Under the pieces are notes generated by a model, which saw only the letters and a list, made by a program, of their open reading frames with translations, was not told the DNA's origin and made no database searches. A program made the position numbers and the translations under genes. 64,000 nucleotides of DNA from positions 15,557,001-15,621,000 of the forward strand of contig CM067544.1 of assembly GCA_034509755.1 (NCBI GenBank), read 5' to 3'. Shown here piece after piece: positions 10,795 to 22,361 of the stretch; within the stretch, counting starts at the first letter, position 1, and every line of letters starts with the position of its first letter. This DNA comes from Anisodus tanguticus (taxonomy: Eukaryota > Streptophyta > Magnoliopsida > Solanales > Solanaceae).

Positions 10795-11690
10795 CACCCC
10801 CGCATCATAGGGGCGGTTTCCGAACGCCGAGATCGTCCCTAAAATCTTCAAAGAGAACCGCCGGTAGACCCTTTGTAAAGATGTACGCAATTTGATAGCG
10901 AGACGGGACATGGCATACACGAACTTGACCCTTTGCAACCTTTTCACGGACAAAATGAATGTCCATTTCGATATGCTTAGTGCGTTGGTGCTTTGAATCG
11001 GATTACCCGACGGGTAGATGGCACTAATGTTATCGCATATACCAAGGTTGCCTTCCGAATGGGACAATGAAGCTCCAAAAGCAAATTACGTAGCCAACAT
11101 GATTCGGAGACCACATTCGCTACCCCTCGATATTCTACCTCGCACTTGAGCGTGATAGAGTTGCCCGACGTTTGGTGACCAGAGACCAAGTTGTTGCCAA
11201 GGAACATACAAGAGCGAAGTCGACCGTCGGTGTCGGGACACCCACCCCAATCAGCATCCGTGTAAGAGACAAGTGTGGATGTAGATGACGGATACAAGTG
11301 CAACCCATAGTCTAGTGTCCCCTGAATATACCGGATAATGCGTTTGATTGCATTCATGTGCTCAACCCTGGGATCATGCATGAATAAACATACCTGCTGA
11401 ACTGCATACGTAATATCCGGTCTGGTAAAGGTAAGATACTGGAGGGCCCTTGCAAGACTGCGATAGCGGGTCGGGTCCTCGTATGGTGCACCTGCTGCGG
11501 CACTGAGCTTCGAGTTTGCATCAACTGGCGTGGAAGTGGACTTACAGGATGACATCCCAGCCCTCTCTATGATCTCAGCAGCATATTTTCGTTGAGACAA
11601 AAACAAGCCACCTGAATGACGCTTGACGGCAATCCCCAAAAAATAACTCAAAGGTCCTAAGTCTTTCATAGCAAACTCAAAACTGAACCT
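10795..11690 (-). pseudogene. Copia E reverse transcriptase / RNase H fragment
   Basis: The main reading frame starts inside the RT palm (EFAMKDLGPLSYFLGI), continues through QRKYAAEIIERAG and LTFTRPDITYAVQQV to RNase H motifs (YTDADWGGCPDT). The end of RNase H shifts frame near 11060. The YVDD catalytic motif lies upstream of the deletion point and is absent. It is very close in sequence to Copia D (57436-58530). Confidence 0.9.
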
Positions 11691-11822
11691 GGCCGAAAGC
11701 CCAAGCCCACTGCTTTGCTCCTTTGGACTGGCTGAAAGCCCACTGCTTTTGCTAGCCATATATATGTGATATACACTGCTGTATATTCAGTGTATATCAC
11801 ATGTATATGGCTCTGTTTAACA
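11687..11822 (-). repeat. Copia E partial 5' LTR
   Basis: The first ~136 bp of the LTR, matching 10660-10794 (shared CCGAAAGCCCAAGCCCA and CTAGCCATATATATGTG). Confidence 0.85.
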
Positions 11823-11827
11823 AAAAA

Positions 11828-12690
11828 AAACACACGATGCATATCTTATGATAATTAATTTCTTGTAGTTGATAACATAATTTCTTTTATGTGAAAGAAT
11901 CAACCCACGAAAAATAAGTTACTAATATTTAAATTTTTAGTTGAAATTTCGTAAAGATGAAAATGGAAGTCTTTGTGTTAATGTCTCAAGATTAGCATTA
12001 GTTCGTGATTGTTGTAAATTTTTAGGCTCTCTTATTTCTTGCAAAAAGTCGTACGGAATAAGTTCAATAAAAGGTTGCAATTCTTTCTTTTTTTCAGAAT
12101 TGAGTAATATATTTGTTAACAAGAACGACTATCAATTTTATATTTCTGTTAACTATATTTTCTAAAATAAATTATCTAAGAATCTAGAGAAAGACAATCA
12201 TCAAGACGATTGAAAGTGAGAACTTTTAGAAAGGCAACCTTGAAAACGATTTGAAACTGAATATTTTTTTTTCCTTTAAACGCCAGCAATTGCAACTTAA
12301 AAATTACATTACTATTTTAATTCCAACATATGAATAGCATATAAAGCATACTAACTTTTTTTTTATGGAAGTCGAGACCCCAGGTCAGGCGACCCGAAAG
12401 GACCAGACATAAATCACCCGCCTTAAAAAGGGTAAATAAGACAAGCGATCAAGCTGGCAAGTCAGGGACACATGATGGATTTTTCCAGGGTGTGTGAACT
12501 TCCTTATATATTCAGCCACATGTGCGAGTGTGAAAGGATTTTATGGTCTCGGTCATTCTGAAATGAAATATCGATTCTATCAATCATTCCATTTCAGAAT
12601 CAAGTCCCCCTGAATAAGTAAGGCCCCGTGATTCCTCAAACCAGCTCCTGGCCTTACCCGGTGGAGCCAGCCGGGGATATTTGGCATGGG
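11828..12690. other. Intergenic DNA
   Basis: No gene recognised. At 12552-12602 the two arms CATTCTGAAATG and CATTTCAGAATC face each other and could form a short hairpin. The segment 12360-12500 is more GC-rich and unassigned. Confidence 0.4.
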
Positions 12691-12696
12691 CGGAGA

Positions 12697-14093
12697 GAGC
12701 AAGTAACCACAACGTGGGGTCTGGGGAGGGTAGAGTGTACGCAGATCTTACCTCTACCTTGGTAGGTAGAGCGGCTGTTTCCGAGAGACCCTCGGTTCAA
12801 GACACGACAAGGCATAAACACAAACAAAACAGGAGAAACAATCAGATCCGATCAAGAAATTTAAAGCAGTATGAAAATGCTGGTATTAAAAGCGAATATG
12901 TCATGATAGCGCATCCTGAAAAGGAAGCAGTAACTAACGCATGTAAATAAGATAAATAAAGTACACTAAAGAACACATAGCAGCAAAAGTCACACTACAA
13001 GGGACTATAAAGCACTACTGCACCTATTCGTATGATATGCTAATCGAGCCTACAGTAATACCACTACAACAACCAGTTTGTAAACGTAAGTAGGACTATG
13101 CTCGACTACCTACTACCCTTCTACCCTAATCTGTGCCCTCCACAACCCCCTATCTAAGGTCATGTCCTCAGTAAGTTGCGCATGCGCCATATCTCGTCTA
13201 ATCACCTCTGCCCAATATTTATTCGGCCTACCTCTACCCCTCTTGAACCCGTCCATAGCCAACCTCTCACACCTCCGCACTGAGGCATTCGTGTTTCTCC
13301 TCTGCACATGCCCAAATCATCTCAACCTCGCTTCCCGCATCTTATCCTCCACCGAATCCACTCTCACTCTGTCCCGGATATTATCATTTCTAACCCTATC
13401 CCTCCTTGTATGCCCACACATCCATCTCAACATCCTCATCTCCGCTACTCTCGTCTTTTGGATGTGCGACGTCTTGACCGGCCAACACTCCGCCCCATAT
13501 AACATAGTCGGTCTAACCACCACCCTATAGAACTTGCCTTTAAGTTTTGGTGGCACTTTTTTATCGCACAAGACTCCAGATGTGACCCTTCATTTCATCC
13601 ATCCTGCCCTAATACGATGTGTGATATCGTCATCAATCTCTACATACCCTTGGATAATAGACCTGAGGTATTTGAAGTTTCCTTTCTTCGGAATGACCTG
13701 AGTACCAAGCCTCACCTCCATGCCTCTCTCAAGGTCGCTCCCGTCGCTGAACTTGCACTCTAAGTATTCTGTCTTGGTCCTACTAAGCCTGAACCCTTTA
13801 GACTCCAGAGTCTGTCTCCAAACCTCTAGTTTAGCCTTCACTTCGCTGCGAGTCTCATCAATTAGGACTATGTCGTCTGCGAATAACATACACCATGGCA
13901 GCTCCCATTAGATTTGTCGTGTCAGTTCATCTATCACCAAGGCAAATAGGAATGAGCTAAGAGCTGATCCCTGGTGCAGCCCCATCGTCATTGGGAAGTG
14001 CTTGAGTCTCCTTCCGTTGTCCGTACCCTGGTCTTAGCTCCATCATACATATCCTTGATCGCCTTAGTGTACTACACAAGTACACCTCTAGCC
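12697..14093 (-). mobile_element. RTE-type LINE, 5'-truncated, broken ORF
   Basis: Minus-strand reading shows the non-LTR reverse transcriptase core: MGLHQGSALS (about 13985), the catalytic box CMLFADDIVLIDETR (about 13890), then SKGFRLSRTKTEYLECKFS. After it come GKFYRVVVRPTMLYGAECW, MLRWMCGHTRRD and a C-terminal GRGRPNKYWAEVIRRDM. At least three frameshifts or stops break it. The 3' untranslated end (about 12697-12820; GGGTCTGGGGAGGGTAG on the plus strand) is the same type as that of the LINE at 51001-51837. The 5' end stops at a CACTA-type MITE. Confidence 0.85.
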
Positions 14094-14281
14094 CACTACA
14101 ACAAATTTGGCCTAAAGCAAAAATTGAAAAGTGTAGTCTTAGGGCAAATGTTACACTAGTTTCGGTCACCCCATAAAAGTGTTGCCTAAAGTCGAAAAGT
14201 GTGGCCTTTCCTCAAAAAGCACACTTTTTGGTAGTTTAGGCCATTTTTTGGGGGTGGCTAGAGGCCTAAAATGTTGTAGTG
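14094..14281. mobile_element. CACTA-type MITE
   Basis: 188 bp with inverted ends CACTACAACAAATTTGGCCT and the reverse of GCCTAAAATGTTGTAGTG. The interior has inverted motifs (AGTGTAGTCTTAGG, AGTGTGGCC) and no coding capacity. The flanking triplets differ, so the 3 bp duplication expected for CACTA elements is not confirmed. It lies at the 5' limit of the LINE. Confidence 0.7.
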
Positions 14282-14641
14282 GACAACATAACATGAACTG
14301 CTTCTCTAGTGCATCCAACTATAAGATCATAATTCAAATGAAGGGAGACAGAGATCATATGAGCATATCGATCAAATGTTACAAAAACTAGCATCATAAA
14401 GTGCCTTAAGACAAACTTATATTCAAATCTGAGCTAAAATCATGATGGAAGCAAACAGAAACAGATTGAAACCTCTTCTGACCACAATCCAGTTAAGTGG
14501 TTATCTTTCTTCCGAGCAATCAACCAACATTTTCGTAGTTTTACCGTGAAGCACCTTCAGTCATGATAGAAGAACAATTGATCACATAGCATACCTCACA
14601 CTCAGCAAAGATAATCAGACAATTTGAAATCTCCAGTGCGT

Positions 14642-17600
14642 TTATTCTTTTGCTTGCTTAGCACCAACAGCAAAGAACTCTGTAATGACTTCAAGGGGCA
14701 TGCCTTTTGTTTCAGGAACCTTAAGGAAAACGAAGACCCAAGCGATAGCACATACAATAGCATAGATGCCAAAGACGCCAGCAAGTCCGATGGAGGTGAG
14801 CATAACGGGGAGTGAGTAGGTGACAATAATGTCTCCGATCCAAAATGTGAGAGCACATATAGCAATACATATGCCACGAACACTGGTGGGGAATATCTCG
14901 GAGCAGAGGATGTTGGGGATTGGACCAAATCCCGTGACAAAGCAACAGAAGTAGACGACAACACTAATGGTGGAGATCACAGCATGCGTGACAGCATCCA
15001 TGTTAATTACGTTGCCTAGGACTAGTACGATCAGTGACACCAACAGGACAGGCAAAGTAGTCAGCAGAAGCAACCTGGAGAAGTCAACATATAGTTACAT
15101 TATTCAAAAGTGTAAAGCAATACTTATTAAAGTTGTAATGAATAAGACATGACTGTTTCAGTAAGACCTAGTATATATAGAAGGAAACTCAAGTGTATAT
15201 GTAACGAATAAATGATACAGCAAGACTTGATATTTTTGCTATTTTCGAATATCACTGAGATAATGGGAATAAGCGAACTAGTGTTACCTTCTGCCAGCAA
15301 TGTCCATCAGTCTCATTGCAATGCCTATACTTGGAAGCATTAACAAAGTTGTGACACCACTTATGAGGAGAGATGCTGAGTCTGAACCAATACCCATATT
15401 TGATAGCAGAACTCCTACTCCTGCTTGTTCAAGAATTTGAGGAGTATAATAGAGAACCCCATTTATACCAGAGAACTGTTCAAGAAACAAAACATAACCA
15501 GTAGTGAGTATCCGCATCCTCATCGACAATAACAATAGCAACTCTCCTCAATCCAAAACAAGTTGAGTCAGCTATATGAATATTCTATATACATTTCACA
15601 TTTCGCTCTAACTGGACACATTTCACTCTACCACTTAATAAGTTATCTTCTAATACAAATTAGGGGTTCTCTAAAACTCAATTTTTTTTAAAATCTCGCC
15701 TTTATCCCTACACAAACATATAAGTATCTTAAATAATTAAATAGACTCCTAACAAACACTAATCCCACATGATTAAGATTCACACCCACCTAGTTGATAT
15801 TTGCTTATACGAATCTTTTCTTCCATTTTCTTCTGCTCTTCGCAGGTCCTCATGTGAGAAAAGTTTGATTTTAGCAGAAGACATCAATTTCATGTAGCAA
15901 CAGTGATGTCGTGAAGAAGAACCTCCATTTAGCACTACTTAAAAGTATGTCAATCAAAAGGGAGAGTAGGGAAAACAAGTTCCTCAAAAATGAGGAAAAT
16001 GACTTGATGAAAGTAGGGAAAACAAGTTACATAAGTGACATTCCAAGTTCATTGTCTCCTCCCCACCCACCCAACCCCCACTCTTTGATCATCCCACCCC
16101 CGCCACCCCACTCCCCACCTTATCTTACCCCAAGTGTTTTTCTAGATTACATACAGCCCTTGGAATAATATTTCTTTACTTCCTTACCAAACACTAGAAA
16201 ATAATTAAGAAACTCACTTGACCAGTGTCATGTGATTCTCTTTTACATGTCAATGATTTTGCAGTGATTAGTTGTCAACACCAATATCACGAGTGAGACG
16301 CTAACCCAAATAACAGTGATTATCTTTAAATTTCTTCTTCGAACTAAGCTAAAATTAGGTAAAAAGTTCTGATTGTTCTATTCATATTTAAGGAATATCA
16401 TAAGATCAGAAACTAAAACAACATAAGCCCTTTACCTGCTGCAGTATTTGAATTCCAACTCCAACGATGAGAGCGTGTTTGACTCCCGGCTCAAAAAGAG
16501 CTTTCCAGCCTGGCCCCTTTGCAATAGGTCCAGATTGTTTCTCTATTGCTTCCTCAATAGCATGTTGAGCCAAAATGCTCTCTGTACGAAGAACGGACTG
16601 ACTCACTAAAGCAGCAGCATGTATGACCTCACCTTCTGCAGGAGCATCACAACCTGGAAGCGACATAATGGATCCACGCCGTGATCCAGCACCACCCTCC
16701 TGATGCAAATAAATCCTTTTGAGCGCTCCTTCCTTTTTCTCGTCTTTTCTGTATGCTAGCTGCCAACCACCACCTATACCCATACTGGCTTGTTCTCCAC
16801 CATTTGCAGTAGTGAAATTGCTACCCTGTCTCATGCTTAATGAGGTTGGAGGCCCTTCTGCACCAGTCCCTTGCCGTGAAAGCAATGGGCTCCTCAGATT
16901 ATCATCAGATTCTGCTCCAGAAGCATCAGAATGTTTGTCACCATCCCTTTGACTTTCTTCATCCCAGTTTTCATTTTTTACTTGATTCTCCGATATATTG
17001 AACATGCTGCCAAAATTTGAGAAAAGCATACTGCGCATGCTTCCCATCTCCGGTAGCTTCTCATGAACACTGCCAAATAGAGTGACGATCGGATCCATAA
17101 GAGTACTTTGGTTCACCGCGCTCCCATGACGGGAGACCAGACCAAGAGTACTTTGTCCAGTCACAGGTTTGGCTATCCATGAAAGACCCTCTTCAGCACC
17201 ATATAGCTTAATCCGATCCTTCTCTTCTGCATGTTCCTGGCTATCAGCAAGGCCATTGTCCGGACCAATTATGTACTCCTCTATAGACACTTCACCTCCA
17301 GCACCTAAGCCTTCCATCAGTAAGGCCATTTCACCTGCAAGCGGAAAGGATTCTCGTGCACATTAGAATTCTGGTTACTTCAAGTTTAAAACCCAAGAAG
17401 TAACTTTAAGTTGGGAAAACTCTTAATTCCAGAGGCGAATCCGGGATTTCAAGAGAATGGGTTCACCATTGCTTTTAGAGTTTAGAAATAAAAGGGAAAA
17501 AAACATGCAGAAGCTGGGGTTCAATCTCGAAACCTTGGGGAAATAAATACAACCCCTACCCAGTGCTCCACTCAGTCTGGTTTGAGCATGTGTTCCTTCA

Positions 17601-19389
17601 GTTAATATTAGTTATATTTTCAGAATTATACACATAATATATCGAGTTTAGTCGAGTGACCATGTGTTTACGTGACCCAAAATTAGTACATAAATTCGCC
17701 CCTGCTTAATTCCACATATCACAAAACGTTAATATTTTCAAGAAGTAAAATACTTTTTTCATAAATTGGAGATAAGTGTTTTCCTGTAAAACTTGACTTC
17801 TGTCTGTAAGTTCTTTGATATTTGTATTCACAAAACATAATGGCGGATTTCATCTAGAATAAAGTGACACATGACAATGGACCAATACTTTGATCTGGAG
17901 TTCATGAATATTTCCTGTAATACAGTAGGCAAATTAACTGAGCAGAATGGTTTGGGAAGAAAGATGGATTCTCCAATAACTCAATTAAACGAGATGAATC
18001 AATGTGGCAGAATGGCATATAATATGTTTATACCGGTTGCATTTAAATCAACTTTGAAGCTCCAATTAGAAAACAATGCAGAACATTTTTAAGAAAATGG
18101 GCTTAATCTTTACTAAGTCAACTGCAAATTTGAGCTTAAAGCTCACAAGCTTCTATTACCAATAGTTGATATTTCTATAACAAGCTTGAACTAAGTTATG
18201 GGAAAAGGATAGGCAGGGTATTGAAGAGTTAGAGCAAACGATTGTAAGACTACGACACTGAGAAGAAAACTTACAGAACTTAAGAAAAAGTTATTTCTGT
18301 AAAGAAAAATGAAAGCCGGAGGCATACCTGAGATGTCATCCCTGCCACGTAGTCTCTGTAAAACTTGTTTAGCCTCTTTCATCCGACCTTTACTAACAAG
18401 CCACCTCGGAGATTCAGGCAAATAAAACAAAGCCAAAAAGAAATAAGCAAGAGAAGGGATCGAGAGAACCCCAAGCATTAGCCTCCAACTAGGTGATGGT
18501 GTCAACGACATAGAAAAGACCATACAGTATGAGAGGAACATTCCAACACATCCAGTGAACTGAGGGAAGGTATTCAGACGCCCTCTAATTTCTGGTGGGG
18601 CAGTCTCAGATATATAAACGGGAACAAGTGTTACAGCAAGACCAATACCAAATCCATCCAACAGCCTTGCTAGAAGCAACACATAAACATTTGGAGCCCA
18701 CAACATTACTAATCCACTGAGGAAATACAGGACAGATGAAATAATAAGCATTGGACGTCGACCAAGCATATCAGATACAGGTCCAGAGAACGTTGTGATC
18801 ACAGTTGCTCCAATTAGCGACATAGCAACAATTAGCCCTTCTATAGTCGGCTGAGTTTGCAAATTGAATTCCTTCTTGATGTAAAGAACAGCTCCTGAAA
18901 CATATCACATACAATTTTTTTCTCAAAAAACCGGTACCATGCATTTGGATTAGTATGTCCAAATCTTGGCAAAGTTGTAGCATGTAGCTAAAAAGATGTG
19001 AAGTTAGAGTCTTAATGACCATATTAGGAATCACTGTTAATTCCCTAAAACCGTCAACAACTACCCCTAAATCCCAAGCAAGTTGGGGTCGGGTATATGA
19101 ATCTGCACTGTCCATGTTGCTCCATTTGAACTCATTTCAATCCAGATATTATATAAAATACAACATAAAGGCACTAGAATTTCTCTATTTTGTATTAGCA
19201 TTAGCATATAGATCTCTGGCATGACAAAAACTGTGAAAGATAATTTTTGAGAACAGAAAACACAAAGAATAAACAGCAACAAAAGGAACATGAGATTAAG
19301 CAGAAAATACCTGCTATTGTTGCATTGTCCCATCCTTGCAACAAGTTTCCAATGGCAGCAGCAAGTGCAACTAGCACAGCTCCACTCAT
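14642..19389 (-). CDS. TST: Tonoplast sugar transporter (TST/TMT family), complete
   Basis: A proton-coupled antiporter that loads hexoses or sucrose into the vacuole. Five exons in transcript order: 19389-19311, 18894-18328, 17334-16436, 15475-15288, 15074-14642; all introns are GT..AG, phases match, and the sum is 2166 nt (721 residues), close to the family's usual ~735. It starts MSGAVLVALAAAIGNLLQGW. The N-terminal half has six predicted membrane spans, the MFS loop GRRPM, RLLDGFGIGLAVTLVP and PESPRWLVSKGR. Residues ~220-490 form the long hydrophilic central loop diagnostic of TST, with Ser-rich and GSRRGS-like phosphorylation-prone sites. The C-terminal half has QILQQFSGINGVLYYTP, SEIFPTSVRGICIA and VPETKGMPLEVITEFF. 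No frame break was seen. It resembles TMT2 more than TMT1, but paralogue assignment is an inference. Confidence 0.96.
17430..17704. mobile_element. hAT-type MITE in TST intron 2
   Basis: 275 bp. Inverted ends CAGAGGCGAAT and ATTCGCCCCTG are flanked by a perfect 8 bp duplication CTTAATTC (17422-17429 and 17705-17712); end type and 8 bp target site are hallmarks of hAT elements. It lies in the intron between exons ending at 18328 and starting at 17334, leaving splice sites untouched. A related partial copy is at about 33085-33175. Confidence 0.88.
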
Positions 19390-20974
19390 CCTTAATAATT
19401 CAAATCTATTGTTTTATGTGGACAAAATGAATCCCCAACTTCTCCTAATTGCAGAAGCACCTAGAATCACAACACATACAAGATTATAGCAATAAGAACA
19501 GATATATAAAATTTCTACAAAAATAAAAAATGATAACTCCAATCATTCAATGCAAAAAAAAAAAAAAAAAACAAAAAAAAACAAAAAAAAACAGGATCAT
19601 AATGAGAACAGGAAGAAAGATCCTATAAAAGGCTTCAACAATCGTAGATGTTAAATTTAGTATATAGCATGCGCATTTGGATCCACTACAAACTATTCCT
19701 CGCAAAATTTCAGAACCCCGCTATTACAAAGGAACCCAATTCCATAAGGATTAAAATCTATCATATACTTATAATCAATAAAGAGCATAAAAGACATATC
19801 CATTTTGCATATCCTGCAATGCCCTTTGGATCAAAATAACTTTCGTAAATATATTTAACAATCCATAATTAAAGCAGCATTGGAAAATGAAGGAGATTTC
19901 ACCACCTCATTCCAGTTTTGTGAAACATAACTCAAAATTCTTTATTTATTTGTACCCACAACGAAAACTAATCTCAGAAATGACAAATGATTAAAACATA
20001 GGAGAATGGCATGTATTAGCAAAGATACCTGGGAGACAGAATGAAAGTGAAGGCTCCCAGATGTGAAAAAGGTGAACACATTAAAAGTTGGTATTGTACC
20101 CTGAAAAGTACCACCAGATACATAGCTCTAAAATGTCATAACAAGGCTATAAATATATAAACAATCTATCAGGGAACATTCACAAAAATAAACTTTTTTT
20201 TGTAAAATTCCAATAAACAAAGAAAACAGAACTCTATTTTTTTTTATTTCTCGTTGGGAAAGAAAAGAAATGGGGTTAATGTAATACGGACAAAGAGACC
20301 ATATGTGTGAGAGAAAGAGAGAAACGACAGAAATTTGCAGACAAAGAAAGATGGGATCGTAAAAATAGGAAGGTCCATAGCTGATCGATCTGTTCTTAAG
20401 GCTTACAATTATATATGTACTGGTGTCCACTTGCTTCTTATTATTCTCTACTATTTACTTTCCAGTCCATTCATAGCAAAGATTCGGAATTTCCTGCGTT
20501 TCCAAAGTAACTAATTGACCTCTGATGTTGACAGTTGTCGCTCCATGCATTCCTATTTTTTCACTTCTCTTATTCCTATTTTTCTATTTTTTTTATAATT
20601 ATGTTATTCGTGTCAGTTTGCTCGCACATGCCAAAATGTTTCTGTCCATGTTGAAGATGTTTCTGTCCATGTTGAAGAGATAAAGAGAAATCACCTAGTG
20701 GTGTTGTGTTTCCTAGAATTACACTGTAAAAAATTTGGTGTTCTCAAATGCACAATAATATACGTGGTTGTACAAATAATAAAGTGATAAGATTATCGAG
20801 TGTCAAACCCACAAAAATTTGTGATTAACTATTTACTAAATTAAACGATCCTAATTATCTATACAATGACTAAACCCAAAAGTCGTGTTTCTAAACTAAT
20901 GAAACTAAAATGAAAATAAATAATGAACTTTTGACTTGGGAGAGCTAAAAACCACCACAAAGACTGGAGTTATT
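19390..20974 (-). promoter_or_regulatory. Upstream region and probable 5' UTR/promoter of the TST gene
   Basis: The ~80 bases before the ATG are a plausible leader. Further upstream the DNA is AT-rich, with an A-run interrupted by C (19552-19592). No TATA box or start site can be fixed by eye. A short tandem repeat of TGTTTCTGTCCATGTTGAAGA lies at 20638-20681. Confidence 0.35.
20638..20681. repeat. Two-copy 21 bp tandem repeat
   Basis: TGTTTCTGTCCATGTTGAAGA occurs twice in direct succession. Confidence 0.85.
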
Positions 20975-20979
20975 GAGTT

Positions 20980-21070
20980 TGATAGAGATCCGATCCAAAT
21001 ATAATTAGGATTCAAGTGTAATTATGTGAAGTAGAAATCTTTCTCCAATTAGGTTTTGTATTTATAAACA

Positions 21071-21103
<33 letters not shown>

Positions 21104-21148
21104 CATTAATGAGAAGCCTCCAATCAAGAAGAATTATATTATTCTACA
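20980..21148 (+). repeat. Copia A 5' LTR
   Basis: 169 bp, TGATAGAGATC to ATTCTACA. It contains an expanded TA dinucleotide run (about 21070-21101) that is short in the 3' LTR. Confidence 0.95.
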
Positions 21149-21276
21149 TGTATCAACAACCAAACCCTAAACACCTTTCTGACATTTTTCCCCACCACCC
21201 CCCCCCCCACCTCTCCTTGCTCTTCGACGGCAGACCCCCCCTTTTTTTTACCCTAAATTTGTTTCCTCTCCTGCAC

Positions 21277-22109
21277 ATGGCTACTCACGAGTCACACGAT
21301 GGTTCCTCCTCCTCCAACCTCGACGTCACACATCCTCCTCCTCTCCTAACTCCTTTCATCCGGCTTTCTCCATAACAAATATCAAGAACTTTATCCCTTT
21401 GATTTTTTATCAAGAGGATGGTCAATACTCGTCATGGGTTGAACTATTTCGCATTCATGCATGTGCATACAACATGCTTGATCACATTGATACCACTCAC
21501 TCCCGTCCATCAAACGTCGACGGCCCGACGTGGAAAAGGCTCGACGCAATCGTCAAACAATGGATATATGGCACCATATCCAAAGACCTACTTCATACTA
21601 TTATGAAGATAGGTGCGTCGGCTCATGAACTATGGACAAGGCTAGAGGAAATCTTTTAGGACAATAAACATACACGTGCCATGTATCTAGAAGAGCAATT
21701 CAACAACACTCATCTTGAGAATTTCGCCAACATGTCAAACTATTGTAAACAACTTAAACTAGTGGCCGATCAATTGTCCAACCCAATTTCCGAAATAAAG
21801 GTGGTTTTGCAACTCATCAATGGTTTATCAAAATGTGAGTACGACACGCTGGCCACGATGATCCAACAAGTTGATCCCCTCCCTAGCTTCAACAAGGCCC
21901 GGTCTCAATTACTGTTTAAGAAAATTAGACGAGCCAAACAAGACAGGCATAATCAACATGCTTTGGCGGTCAACACGCCGCCGACCATCACTACACCCAC
22001 CAAACCACCGCCACACACGGATAATCCATCCCACCGTGGTGGTCGAGGCAGTGGCAGGGGGCGTGGTAGCTGTAATGGACGTGGCGAAAAAGGAAAGGGA
22101 TGTGGATGA
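21277..22109 (+). pseudogene. Copia A gag, broken
   Basis: The ATG frame (MATHESHDGSSSS) shifts near 21375; the next frame gives SWVELFRIHACAYNMLDHID and AIVKQWIYGTISKDLL and stops at 21657. A third segment (21681-22109) has EEQFNNTHLENFANMSNYC and QLINGLSKCEYDTLATMIQQ and ends in a Gly/Arg-rich stretch (GGRGSGRGRGSCNGRG). This is the Retrotran_gag/UBN2-type gag of plant Copia elements. No CCHC zinc knuckle is seen; the Gly/Arg-rich tail takes its place. Confidence 0.9.
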
Positions 22110-22361
22110 TGACCCAATTCCACCGGCCCAACACAACAGGTCCCCTATCCAACACCCTGGGTCGGCACACTGCCTTGGGCTAATTACAAAGGAAATTGGG
22201 TGGCCCGATACTTCCCGTACCCAATGCAGCAAGGCCATCACACGAGCCAGTGGCAACAACCCAACATATTGGGCCCTCGCCCAGGCAGTTGTCCAGTAGA
22301 CCCAGCCGAGTAGGCCCAACTCGCACCGGCCCAACAACAGCAACCGAGTTCCGGCCTCATC

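Larger units (their letters stand above)
10394..11822 (-). mobile_element. Copia E: internally deleted Copia retrotransposon
   Basis: In minus orientation: a partial 5' LTR (11822 to about 11690) joins directly to pol at the reverse transcriptase, then RNase H, then a complete 3' LTR (10794-10394). Gag, protease, integrase, the rest of the 5' LTR and the primer binding site are missing. The outer ends are TGTTAAAC and CTTTCA. Both flanks are A-runs, so the duplication can only be read as AAAAA. The junction near 11690 lies where the LTR (AACCGAAC) and pol (AACTGAAC) are alike, which suggests a microhomology-mediated deletion. Confidence 0.85.

Noticed and set aside
13162..13911. Plus-strand Leu/Ser/Pro-rich ORFs
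   Set aside because: Antisense shadows of the minus-strand LINE reverse transcriptase.
14602..14964. 120-residue minus-strand ORF overlapping the TST gene
   Set aside because: Out-of-frame shadow of the last TST exon.
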